From: Nitrosopumilaceae archaeon | GTDB lineage: Archaea > Thermoproteota > Nitrososphaeria > Nitrososphaerales > Nitrosopumilaceae | NCBI GenBank assembly: GCA_028279545.1 | Contig: JANQNN010000011.1 | Span: 62,001-126,000 of the forward strand | DNA length: 64,000 nucleotides | Direction of reading: 5' to 3' | Shown: positions 33,873-41,470 of the stretch, one piece after another | How positions within the stretch are numbered: the first letter of the stretch is position 1 | How the letters are laid out: each line of letters begins with the position of its first letter | The notes under the pieces: model-generated | Told to the model about the DNA's origin: nothing | The model's input: the letters and a program-made list of their open reading frames with translations, nothing else | Databases searched by the model: none | Program-made: the position numbers and the translations under genes

Positions 33873-34832
33873 TTACGAAAAGTCGATTTTTTGTTTTAAA
33901 ATCAACCTGGTAAACAAAACACCAATACTTGTTGAAAACCAAATTGTAACCAGCCTGGTAAATATTACCAAGGAAGAGGACAAAGAAATAGCAAGTCCAT
34001 TTTTTACTAGTAGGTATTCAGCAACTCCTTCAGTGACACCTAAACCCCCAGGAACTAGAGAGAGAATTCCATAACCTATTGAAGTAAAATAAATTTGGGA
34101 TGTCAAAATATATCCCAAATCAACATTAAAGGCCAAAAAGCCTAGATAAACTGCAAGAGCATCCAAACCCCACCCTGCAATGCTTATCAGCCAGTTTTTT
34201 GCCATTGGTTTTGGCCTAGTCAAAAGGAAAAAGGATCCATTGGGGCTAATCTCAGACAATTTTTCTGAGATGAGTTTGACTTTTGACAATCTCTTTTCGA
34301 CCATAGAAAAAAATTTCTGGTTACAGATCAAAAAATACACTCCAAAAAACAGAATGGATGAAATTATCACTAACGAAGCCGAAAGCCAACTGAAGTATAT
34401 GGTTAGGCCCACAAAGATAATGGTGGTTACTGCAAGTAGATCATGTAGCCTCTCCATAAAAATTACTGGTAGGGATTTGTGATTTTCAATATTGAACTTT
34501 TGTTTTAAAAAATGGGCCTTGATGAATAATCCAATTCCTCCTGGAGTGAATACTAAAACCAGGCCTGCAAGGTAAACAATGAAATTCTTTTTTAATGAAA
34601 TTTTTTCCTTAACTATTTGCAATAATTCTTTTTGCCGAATTATTCTAATTGTGTGAGACAATAATCCGATGGCAAATACTAGAACCACATATTCAATTTT
34701 GATTTGAAGAAATTGCTCGGAAATCTTACTAACATCAGACCAGAGAATCAATCCGGCATAAAGCACGATACCGAATATGACAATCCAGAGTAAACCTCCT
34801 TTCATGATTTTCAGTACATCTAATTTGTACAT
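33873..34832 (-). CDS. UPF0104/LPG-synthase-like membrane protein
   Basis: The 319-aa protein has about eight membrane spans. Typical segments of the flippase-like family are HTIRIIRQKELLQI, GLVLVFTPGGIGLFIKAHFL, and YGILSLVPGGLGVTEGVAEY. Relatives include the membrane half of lysylphosphatidylglycerol synthase and AglD-like proteins. It may move or modify lipids. It sits next to the Roadblock-like gene at 34861 and could be the last gene of that reverse-strand run. Confidence 0.85.
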   Translation of the reverse strand: MYKLDVLKIMKGGLLWIVIFGIVLYAGLILWSDVSKISEQFLQIKIEYVVLVFAIGLLSHTIRIIRQKELLQIVKEKISLKKNFIVYLAGLVLVFTPGGIGLFIKAHFLKQKFNIENHKSLPVIFMERLHDLLAVTTIIFVGLTIYFSWLSASLVIISSILFFGVYFLICNQKFFSMVEKRLSKVKLISEKLSEISPNGSFFLLTRPKPMAKNWLISIAGWGLDALAVYLGFLAFNVDLGYILTSQIYFTSIGYGILSLVPGGLGVTEGVAEYLLVKNGLAISLSSSLVIFTRLVTIWFSTSIGVLFTRLILKQKIDFS

Positions 34833-34860
34833 TGTTCAAGATCTACGCGGGTAAATTTTT

Positions 34861-35253
34861 TTAAAGCAAGATAGGTTCAAAAACTGGTATTATTTTGTTG
34901 ATTTTTTCATCCTCAAAATTTATCTCAGTTATTAGCAAAACCATATAATTTCCAATTGGGATTGAAATTTTTTCTGCATCCCTTCTTTTTGATGAAACAT
35001 ATCGCACTGGACCAAACAAGTCATCATACTCGTTTCTCATGTTAAGGTCTAGCTTTAACTGCATGTACATCATTTTGCGTTTATCAATAGTGCCAACTGG
35101 TTCAATCTCCTTCCTAAATCCCCCAGCAATTAAATTCCCAAGTGCATTTATCACACCGATAAATTTAACCCCCTTTTGTTCTAAAATCCCATTACAGCAA
35201 TTTTCCAAAACTTCTAATTTGGATTTTGTTAAAATTGTTTGTTGCATTTTCAC
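34861..35253 (-). CDS. Roadblock/LC7-like small protein
   Basis: The 130-aa protein has the strand-helix pattern of a Roadblock/profilin-like domain: KFIGVINALGNLIAGGFRK (near residues 29-47), then YMQLKLDLNMRNEYDDLFG and YMVLLITE. Such domains form dimers in regulatory complexes. The assignment is moderate. Its start overlaps the stop of the zinc protein at 35250-35417 by 4 bp, so they are co-translated. Confidence 0.65.
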   Translation of the reverse strand: MKMQQTILTKSKLEVLENCCNGILEQKGVKFIGVINALGNLIAGGFRKEIEPVGTIDKRKMMYMQLKLDLNMRNEYDDLFGPVRYVSSKRRDAEKISIPIGNYMVLLITEINFEDEKINKIIPVFEPILL

Positions 35254-35417
35254 TTCACCGTTAACTCAATTAGGCATGGATTACATTGCAAATGTAATCT
35301 CTCCTCAGTCAGATTATTGCAGTTTTTACAACGTAGAGTGGTTGGCTCCCTACAGGAAGCACATTTTTTTTCTGTTTGTAGTTCTGTACCACATTTTCTG
35401 CATGAATCCCATCTCAT
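35250..35417 (-). CDS. Tiny multi-zinc protein, third paralogue
   Basis: From the ATG at 35417 the 55-aa protein reads SCRKCGTELQTEKKCASCRE, then LRCKNCNNLTEERLHLQC. Ligand spacing is the same as in the proteins at 33169 and 33530. It is co-translated with the Roadblock-like protein. An upstream ATG at 35462 is unlikely, because the added residues do not match the paralogues. Confidence 0.72.
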   Translation of the reverse strand: MRWDSCRKCGTELQTEKKCASCREPTTLRCKNCNNLTEERLHLQCNPCLIELTVK

Positions 35418-35451
35418 TGAAACTACTAGGGCTTTTTTTAATATAAACAGG

Positions 35452-35472
35452 TAGCAATACAATGTAATACAA
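35452..35472. promoter_or_regulatory. Shared 21-bp dyad motif, site 1
   Basis: GCAATACAATGTAATACAA here matches 16 of 21 positions of the better palindrome at 38711-38731. It lies 35 bp upstream of the zinc-protein start at 35417, in the divergent gap before the gene at 35582. Confidence 0.5.
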
Positions 35473-35581
35473 CTTTAATTTTTTAAAAAAATTTGGAAAC
35501 ACCATTCGGAATTCCTATACAGAAATAACTAATTACCAAATTCCTTATAGCCTGACACCTTGTTAAAATATGAGAGGTAAA

Positions 35582-36115
35582 ATGGCTGAGGAGAAGAAAA
35601 AAACCAAAACTGTCTCCTTTAGGCTCGATTCTGACCTTGTTGAAGAGATAAAAAATGATGCCGAACTAGAAAAAATCAATGTAAATGCATTAGTTTCCAA
35701 AATCCTTTCCAATCATGTATTGTGGGAAAGGTATGAGAGAAAGCTAGGTCTACTTCCTATGACAAAGCCTTTTGTCCAACATTCCATAAATAAAATGAAA
35801 AATGATGAGATTATACATTTGGCTGAAGAAGTGGAAAAAGACACATTTTCTGACATTTTAAATTTTATGAGAGGTGAGTACACTGTAGAGGATTTTATTG
35901 AAATTTTAAGATCCTGGATTTATGTTGCATGGATGCAACATGACATTACTAAAACAAAAAATGGGTATACCTTTAGAATCAACCATGATTTGGGAGAGAA
36001 ATGGTCTCTTTATGTTAGAACTTTGGTAACTGAGCTTTTTCACGATGTGGTACAGAAAAGTTTGAAAGTTAAATCTACTAAAAATACCATTACAATCTCT
36101 TTTCCAAGCGAGTAA
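35582..36115 (+). CDS. Ribbon-helix-helix-type regulator with unknown C-terminal domain
   Basis: The N-terminus (KTVSFRLDSDLVEEIKNDAE, residues 9-28) is a typical ribbon-helix-helix start, followed by KINVNALVSKILSNH. The remaining 120 residues form a domain I do not recognise (FSDILNFMRGEYTVEDFIEI, HDLGEKWSLYVRTLVTELFH). It likely binds DNA as a dimer through the strand. ATG 35582 has a GAGGT just upstream; ATG 35570 would add four residues. Confidence 0.72.
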   Translation: MAEEKKKTKTVSFRLDSDLVEEIKNDAELEKINVNALVSKILSNHVLWERYERKLGLLPMTKPFVQHSINKMKNDEIIHLAEEVEKDTFSDILNFMRGEYTVEDFIEILRSWIYVAWMQHDITKTKNGYTFRINHDLGEKWSLYVRTLVTELFHDVVQKSLKVKSTKNTITISFPSE

Positions 36116-36141
36116 AATTATTTGTATTCAAAAAAACACAA

Positions 36142-36231
36142 CTATTTTTTGTGTTGTAACAAATTTCTGTGTGATGAAAATGTGTCTCCACAATCACATT
36201 TGAAACAAAGAAAGATTGAAGATTTTTCCAT
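36142..36231 (-). CDS. Possible tiny zinc-finger protein, 29 aa
   Basis: The reverse frame ends FLCFKCDCGDTFSSHRNLLQ then HKK. The spacing of Cys, Phe, Leu and His recalls a C2H2 finger, but the last histidine is missing and the frame is very short. It lies in the gap between the RHH gene and the USP operon. Confidence 0.3.
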   Translation of the reverse strand: MEKSSIFLCFKCDCGDTFSSHRNLLQHKK

Positions 36232-36273
36232 GCCAATCATGTATTGCCATAGTATATTATAATTTAGAATATT

Positions 36274-36294
36274 TTGTAATACATTGTGTTGCTA
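36274..36294. promoter_or_regulatory. Shared 21-bp dyad motif, site 2
   Basis: This site equals the palindrome at 38711-38731 in 19 of 21 positions (core AATACATTGTGTTGC). It lies 124 bp upstream of the first small gene of the stress-protein/transporter operon. Confidence 0.55.
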
Positions 36295-36365
36295 CCAGTA
36301 TATCTATTACATTGAACATATTATTTCATGAAACCAATTTCCGAGGTGACCACCAAATAAAAGCA

Positions 36366-36403
36366 ACATAGCATAACACCGTAATTTCTCCATTATGCTA
36401 TGT
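36366..36403. promoter_or_regulatory. Perfect 11-bp inverted repeat before the USP/transporter operon
   Basis: ACATAGCATAA at 36366-36376 pairs exactly with TTATGCTATGT at 36393-36403, followed by a T-run. It ends 14 bp before the ATG at 36418. A TATA-like CAAATAAAAG at about 36353 would start transcription within the dyad. It may be an operator or a leader hairpin; a terminator is the other reading. Confidence 0.6.
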
Positions 36404-36417
36404 GTTTTTTTATTATC

Positions 36418-36540
36418 ATGAATCAAAACACCATGACAACTTTGAAAGGCAAAAGCCATGATGGTTTTTCTTTAATTGCACTATTTGCTACAGTGTTTTC
36501 AGTCAAAACAATCTTGCTTCTTTCCTTTTTTGGAGATTGA
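36418..36540 (+). CDS. Tiny single-span membrane protein, 40 aa
   Basis: The frame MNQNTMTTLKGKSHDGFSLI continues as one transmembrane span (ALFATVFSVKTILLLSFF) and ends FGD. It is the first frame after the dyad and lies 1 bp ahead of another small frame, both in line with the USP gene. No family recognised. Confidence 0.5.
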   Translation: MNQNTMTTLKGKSHDGFSLIALFATVFSVKTILLLSFFGD

Positions 36541-36541
36541 T

Positions 36542-36628
36542 ATGTTTCAAGAAAACTTTACCTTTGCTGGGCCAATTAAGACAAATGGTACAGGAAGCAG
36601 CTTCGTTTTGAGGGAGAATTTGAAATAG
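36542..36628 (+). CDS. Possible tiny protein, 28 aa
   Basis: The frame MFQENFTFAGPIKTNGTGSS ends LRENLK, and its stop lies 6 bp before the USP start. It is polar and without motif. Its only support is the tight spacing with the genes on both sides. Confidence 0.4.
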   Translation: MFQENFTFAGPIKTNGTGSSFVLRENLK

Positions 36629-36634
36629 AAAAAA

Positions 36635-37102
36635 ATGTACAAAAATATTCTTGTCCCCCATGCAGGAACAAAAGCAGGAAATAGGGCCCTAGAACACGCT
36701 CACCAAATAGCAAAATTAAACAATTCAAAAATAACCTTATTGCATATAGTTGAGGAGATTCCTACTCCCCCTTTGGTTACATTAACCCAGGAAAGAAAGA
36801 ATTTTGCAAAGCAACTTAACATTGCCAGGAGGGAAATGAAGATTGAGATGCACAAGAGAATGGATAAATTGGTACAAGAAATAAGATCAGAGAAAATTCC
36901 TACCAGTGTAAAAATTCTTCATGGGTATCCAGATGAGGAAATTTCAAGAATAGCAAACAGTGGAAGCTATGATCTGATAATAATGGCCAAGAGAAAGAAA
37001 TTACCTGGCATAAAAGGAATTTTGAAGCTTGGCAGCATATCACGAAAAGTACTTGAACAAATCTCCTGCCCAATTATGCTAATTGATGGTGAAAGAAAGT
37101 GA
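36635..37102 (+). CDS. Universal stress protein (UspA family)
   Basis: The 155-aa protein has the UspA fold: YKNILVPHAGTKAGNRALEH at the start and GIKGILKLGSISRKVLEQIS near the end, close to the G-2x-G-9x-G-S/T ATP-binding pattern. It ends CPIMLID, as is usual. It overlaps the next gene by 4 bp and is linked to a membrane transporter, a common arrangement where the USP senses nucleotides or gates the transporter. Confidence 0.92.
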   Translation: MYKNILVPHAGTKAGNRALEHAHQIAKLNNSKITLLHIVEEIPTPPLVTLTQERKNFAKQLNIARREMKIEMHKRMDKLVQEIRSEKIPTSVKILHGYPDEEISRIANSGSYDLIIMAKRKKLPGIKGILKLGSISRKVLEQISCPIMLIDGERK

Positions 37103-37302
37103 TCTCCATTAAACTAAAGGAGGTCATAAAGGACACCGGAAAAATTGATGAACAATATGGCGGGTTTGAAATACTGGTTTTGGATGAAGAAAAATTTCCA
37201 TGGGCCGATGTTTTTCAGTTGCTAATTGAATCTGGGTTTCAAATCTGGGTTAAGAAGAAAAATTCCAACCTTGAGATTAATTCAAAACCCGAGGTTGGAT
37301 GA
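37099..37302 (+). CDS. Small soluble protein between USP and transporter genes, 67 aa
   Basis: Starts at a GTG overlapping the USP stop and ends overlapping the transporter start by 4 bp, so the three are translationally coupled. The sequence (GGFEILVLDEEKFPWADVFQ, GFQIWVKKKN) is compact and acidic. No family recognised. It probably works with the transporter. Confidence 0.7.
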   Translation: MISIKLKEVIKDTGKIDEQYGGFEILVLDEEKFPWADVFQLLIESGFQIWVKKKNSNLEINSKPEVG

Positions 37303-38696
37303 TGATTAAAAAACAGTACCTGTATCCTGTAATTTTAGCCGCAATTGCTTTTACTGTTAGCTTTGCTGGACTCAATGCTGCTCAGGTAGCCTCTGTTACG
37401 ATTTTTGCATCTTTAATTGTTGGAACCCTTTTGTTTTGGAGATTCAGGCTGGCCTTTGCACTGGTTGGAATTGCAGCAATGTTGGGCTTGGGACTGCTAG
37501 ATACAAAAACCATGATAGAATTTGCAGGATTTGACATGATACTGTTTTTGGTGGGAATGATGATAGTTGTGGGATTCTTAGAAGAAAAGAAGTTTTTTGA
37601 GCACCTTTTGGCAAAAATTATGAGAGGGGTTGGAAACAATCCCGTAAAACTAGTGATAGTGCTGATGCTAATGTCCGCATTATTTGCAGCACTAGTTGAT
37701 GAGGTAACCTCGATTCTTTTTATGACTGCAACCGTATTGCATCTTACAGGCAAGCTCAGGATCAGTGCAATTCCACTAGTAATGATGACCGTATTTGCCA
37801 CAAACATTGGAAGTAGTGCAACAGTAGTTGGCAATCCTGTGGGGGTGCTCATCGCCATGAGGGCAGAGTTAACTTTTATGGAATTTTTAAGATGGGCCAC
37901 ACCTATTGCAATAGCAGGATTGGGTGTTGCAATTCCCTTGTGTCTATTGTACTTTAGAAAATATATTCGAAGCATGGGAGAAGCACTGGTGGGACAAAAG
38001 GGAGACATAGTCTTAGTAGAAGAATCCTCTGACCAAGTTTCAGTAAAAAAACAAAGCTTCAGGATTCCGTGGGTTATCTTTATTGGAACAATTGCAGCCC
38101 TTGTTGCCCACAGTCCTCTGGAAGAAGCATTAGGACTTGGCAAGAACGTTTTGCTTCCAGGAGTGGCATTTGCCGCAGCAGGAATTGTTTTGTTTTTGAA
38201 TCACAGTAATGCAAGAGAGATGGTTGAGAGAAGAGTAGACTGGTGGACCCTGGCATTTTTTATCTTCTTGTTTGCTTCTGTTGGAACAATGAAGATGTTA
38301 GGAGTGACCACTGTACTTGCAGAAGGGCTAGTAGATCTAAGTGGTGGAGATGAAACAAACCTATTTTTCATATTTGTTCCGATTACCAGCATACTTAGCG
38401 CATTAATGGACAATGTGCTTGCAGTTGCTACCTTCATCCCTGTAGTGCATGAATTTGGAGCTATGGGGATAGACAACTACCCGTTTTGGTGGGGAATGCT
38501 GTTTAGTGGAACATTTTTTGGAAATCTAACCTTGATTGGCAGTACTGCAAACATTGTTGCAATAGGTATGCTGGAGAGAAGAAAGCGTGGCCATATTACG
38601 CTAAAAGAATGGATCAAACCAGGAGCGGTAATTTCGGTTCCCACAATGGCTCTTGCTGCAATACTGGTGTTCTTGCAAATGCCAATGATGCCCTAA
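37299..38696 (+). CDS. NhaD/ArsB-type ion transporter
   Basis: The 465-aa protein has about eleven to twelve membrane spans. Its two repeated halves carry the SLC13/ArsB-NhaD signature segments: VDEVTSILFMTATVLHLTG, FATNIGSSATVVGNPVGVLI and later MDNVLAVATFIPVVHEF, LIGSTANIVAIG. The repeated NxGSSxTxxGN/IGSTAN motifs are the ion-binding loops. Substrate is likely sodium/protons or an oxyanion, not decidable here. It is the last gene of the USP operon. Confidence 0.88.
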   Translation: MMIKKQYLYPVILAAIAFTVSFAGLNAAQVASVTIFASLIVGTLLFWRFRLAFALVGIAAMLGLGLLDTKTMIEFAGFDMILFLVGMMIVVGFLEEKKFFEHLLAKIMRGVGNNPVKLVIVLMLMSALFAALVDEVTSILFMTATVLHLTGKLRISAIPLVMMTVFATNIGSSATVVGNPVGVLIAMRAELTFMEFLRWATPIAIAGLGVAIPLCLLYFRKYIRSMGEALVGQKGDIVLVEESSDQVSVKKQSFRIPWVIFIGTIAALVAHSPLEEALGLGKNVLLPGVAFAAAGIVLFLNHSNAREMVERRVDWWTLAFFIFLFASVGTMKMLGVTTVLAEGLVDLSGGDETNLFFIFVPITSILSALMDNVLAVATFIPVVHEFGAMGIDNYPFWWGMLFSGTFFGNLTLIGSTANIVAIGMLERRKRGHITLKEWIKPGAVISVPTMALAAILVFLQMPMMP

Positions 38697-38710
38697 CATG
38701 TTAATTGAAT

Positions 38711-38731
38711 TTGCAATACATTGTGTTGCAA
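38711..38731. promoter_or_regulatory. Shared 21-bp dyad motif, site 3 (best copy)
   Basis: TTGCAA arms frame a 9-nt centre (TACATTGTG), giving an almost perfect palindrome. Related sites lie at 36274-36294 and 35452-35472. This one is 37 bp before the small zinc-ribbon gene at 38768, at the place expected for an operator. Confidence 0.6.
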
Positions 38732-38767
38732 CTATCTTAAATCAAAAAAACTTCTATAAACAATCAA

Positions 38768-38890
38768 ATGAAATTAAAAAAGAGCAATACCAAATGCCCA
38801 ACATGTGAAAAAAATATTATTTTGATAAATGATTCAGGAACTAAAATTTTTTGCAAATTTTGTGGTTCTGAAAGGGGTATTAACGATTAG
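38768..38890 (+). CDS. Tiny zinc-ribbon protein, 40 aa
   Basis: The frame MKLKKSNTKCPTCEKNIILI continues to TKIFCKFCGSERGIND, with two CxxC pairs, the ligands of a classical zinc ribbon. It follows the transporter gene by 71 bp and has its own dyad upstream. It differs in ligand spacing from the three-pair family at 33-35 kb. About 275 bp after it hold no gene. Confidence 0.6.
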   Translation: MKLKKSNTKCPTCEKNIILINDSGTKIFCKFCGSERGIND

Positions 38891-39166
38891 TTGAATTTTT
38901 CAATGGGTACACCTTTCAAGCAGGATTCCGTAAATGTGCCGTTCAATTTTATTGCCCACTAAAAATGAAAAATTTTTTTCTGTAAATTAAGATTTGAATA
39001 ATTGGCTTATACGTATACCGTCCTCATTTGGTTCAATCATAAAATACCCAAAAAATTTTTTGAAGCCCTTTTTAAAGGCTATCTATTTAATACATGCATT
39101 AAAAATTTAGGCACTAGGAAATAATGCAAACACCCTTCATATACAAATTAAAATTATTATCTTTGT

Positions 39167-39658
39167 TTGGATGAAAATAAATTAAAAATTTCAGATATTC
39201 GGAATTTTGTATTGGATAATTTCTCCCCTGTAAAATCAAAACCAAGTATGAACAAATTGGTTCGGTTCCATACATTCCACAAGTACCTGTTTATGGCTTT
39301 TGATCCAAACGAACTAAACAACCTTGGAAGCATTGTTGCAAATCATGAAAACTTAATCCTAAAAGAAGTAATTTGTAAATATTCCGAAAATTTAAAAATT
39401 ATTCTTGGAAAACTCCCAACAAGAAAAAAACATGCAAATGTTTTACGCAGAATGTATGGAAGAATGTATAAAAAATTGCCAAGATATAAACAAGAAATAA
39501 TTGAAACTCAAATCTCAAATTATCAAAGCGGCAAGATCAAGTTAAATGACGTGCTTGAAAATCTAAGGGTCTTAACTATTGAAATAGACAATCTATATGT
39601 TGCCAAGCAATCATATTTCCTTTTGTTTTCTGAAAAAAAGGTTACTCGTTTTCTGTGA
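39167..39658 (+). CDS. DUF1722 (YbgA-like) protein
   Basis: The 163-aa protein shows the family pattern: VRFHTFHKYLFMAFDPNELN, then LPTRKKHANVLRRMYGRMYK and a final VAKQSYFLLF. DUF1722 domains often sit beside or are fused to DUF523 and occur near photolyase genes in bacteria; their role is unknown. Here the domain stands alone. The start is a TTG. No photolyase is nearby. Confidence 0.8.
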   Translation: MDENKLKISDIRNFVLDNFSPVKSKPSMNKLVRFHTFHKYLFMAFDPNELNNLGSIVANHENLILKEVICKYSENLKIILGKLPTRKKHANVLRRMYGRMYKKLPRYKQEIIETQISNYQSGKIKLNDVLENLRVLTIEIDNLYVAKQSYFLLFSEKKVTRFL

Positions 39659-39909
39659 AGAATTTAAATAAAATTTGTTTTTCATCAACAGATTGTCTGG
39701 GATACTTTTACATTCCAAGATATCTTTTTGCCAATTTATCTACGGGCACTGTTATCCATTACGTTGAAGCCATGCCCCTTTGTTTGACTTTGTGCTCTAG
39801 ATTGTCAGTATACCAGTTTAATAACCTCAAAGAATTTGTCTAAAATGAATGCAACCCCATAGGCTTCTTAGGAATTTGATGCAGTTATAGAGGCAAAAGA
39901 GAAAGGAAA

Positions 39910-41244
39910 ATGAGCGATGAATTATTTGCAAGGGAAAAACCATCCAGAGTTTTTACCAAGTTTGCCATTCCTTCAATTTTTACAAGCCTATTAATGATTA
40001 GCACTTTTTTGGTAGATGGGATCTTAATTGGTAGGTTTCTTGGCTCTGAAGGATTAGCTGCCTTCAACCTGGTTTTTCCTGTGTTTAGTTTTCTTGTGGC
40101 CTTTGGAATTGTCATAGCATCTGGCGGTTCGGCAATTGTTGGAAAATTCCTAGGTGAAAAGAAAATCAAAGAAGCCAAACAAATTTTTAATCTAGCAATT
40201 ATATTAACAGTAATTTCTTCATTAGGTCTTTCTGCAGTTACAATAATTTTTTCTGACGGAATTACAGTCTTACTTGGTGCAACTGATTTGCTTTTTGAAT
40301 CTACCAAGAATTATTTTTCCACGTTGGCTTTGTTTTTTATTTTGTTTTTAGTGGGTTTGATTTTACAATATTTTATCAGAAACGAGGGCAATTCCATCTA
40401 TCCCATAAAAACAACAATGGTGTCAGTAGCTATCAACATTCCACTAACCTACCTGTTCTTAGGTGTGTTCAATATGGGGTTGGGTGCAGCTGCTTTAGCA
40501 ACTGGCCTTTCAATAATCCCAAGCACTGGCCTGCTGGTTTTCTATTTTTTGAGAAAAAATGCGATTCTTTCTTATGGCAAGCCAGTCTTTGATTTTTCCT
40601 TAATAAAAAAAATCCTTTACAATGGGTCATCTGAAGGACTATCCGAATTCTCTGTAGGGATAGTTGTCCTAGTATTCAATTTAACTTTGATACAATTTTT
40701 GGGAGAAATTGGCATAGCTGCTTTTGCAATAATCTCGCTCACCTCTTTGATTGTCTTGATGATAAATTTTGGGTTGTCAATGGCTTTGCAACCAATGGTA
40801 AGCTACTATTTTGGTACCAAGTCCTCAAAGAACGTAAAAAACACACTAAAAATTGCAATAAAGTTTACCGTAATGGTTGGAATTGCATCTTATCTTATGG
40901 TGTTTTTCTTTGGAGAATATTTTATTGGATTGTTTTCTGAAGGTGATCAACAATTGACAGCATTGGCCTATGAGGCAATCCGGATTTATGGGATATCATA
41001 TTTTTTCATTGGGGTAAACCTGCTTTCTTCGGCTTACCTGACTGCACTCCAAAAACCCAAGCTCTCATTATTGGTTTCAATGTCTTATAACTTCCTTTTT
41101 GTGATCATTGGTCTGCTTTCATATCCTCAAATTTTTGGAGCGCCGGGAATCTGGTGGGCAGTGCCAATCGCAAATATCATGGCCATCTTTGTTTCAATGT
41201 ATTTTGTAAAACGCCAGAACCAAGAGCTGAATTTTCTGAAGTAA
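39910..41244 (+). CDS. MATE-family multidrug/toxin exporter
   Basis: The 444-aa protein has about twelve membrane spans in two halves. MATE-type segments are FAIPSIFTSLLMISTFLVDG with ILIGRFLGSEGLAAFNLVFP near the start, GGSAIVGKFLGEKK, and in the second half LIVLMINFGLSMALQPMVSY. MATE proteins export cationic compounds in exchange for sodium or protons. An AGAAAGGAAA stretch precedes the ATG. Repeat copy D begins 21 bp after its stop. Confidence 0.93.
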   Translation: MSDELFAREKPSRVFTKFAIPSIFTSLLMISTFLVDGILIGRFLGSEGLAAFNLVFPVFSFLVAFGIVIASGGSAIVGKFLGEKKIKEAKQIFNLAIILTVISSLGLSAVTIIFSDGITVLLGATDLLFESTKNYFSTLALFFILFLVGLILQYFIRNEGNSIYPIKTTMVSVAINIPLTYLFLGVFNMGLGAAALATGLSIIPSTGLLVFYFLRKNAILSYGKPVFDFSLIKKILYNGSSEGLSEFSVGIVVLVFNLTLIQFLGEIGIAAFAIISLTSLIVLMINFGLSMALQPMVSYYFGTKSSKNVKNTLKIAIKFTVMVGIASYLMVFFFGEYFIGLFSEGDQQLTALAYEAIRIYGISYFFIGVNLLSSAYLTALQKPKLSLLVSMSYNFLFVIIGLLSYPQIFGAPGIWWAVPIANIMAIFVSMYFVKRQNQELNFLK

Positions 41245-41264
41245 AGCAAAGACCTTTTCAATTT

Positions 41265-41308
41265 GAATTAAACAAGAAATTAGCTAAAAAAAATCCTCCT
41301 TATAGAAT
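41265..41308 (+). repeat. Short interspersed repeat, copy D
   Basis: AATTAAACAAGAAATTAGCT, an A-run and TCCTCCTTATAGAATGAG match the short units of the other copies. It lies just after the MATE stop and about 165 bp before the adhesin gene. Confidence 0.75.
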
Positions 41309-41470
41309 GAGAATTTCCAAACGAGATTTTGGATTTTATTCAAAAAAGAACATAAAATACCGCTGAGAAAATTAAAGAACAATAACCAAAATAAAAAATT
41401 TTTTGAGGCTATTTTTGTAGCTTTATTTTATTACTTGAGATTATACTTAATACCATAATATTCTAAAATT

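Noticed and set aside
36366-36410. Intrinsic terminator
   Set aside because: A stem followed by a T-run is seen, but no gene on the forward strand ends close before it and it stands right in front of a start codon, so a control site is more likely.
39655-39843. 62-codon frame after the DUF1722 gene
   Set aside because: GTG start overlapping the previous stop, unusual composition and no motif; the bases look like ordinary AT-rich spacer. It could be revived by proteomics.
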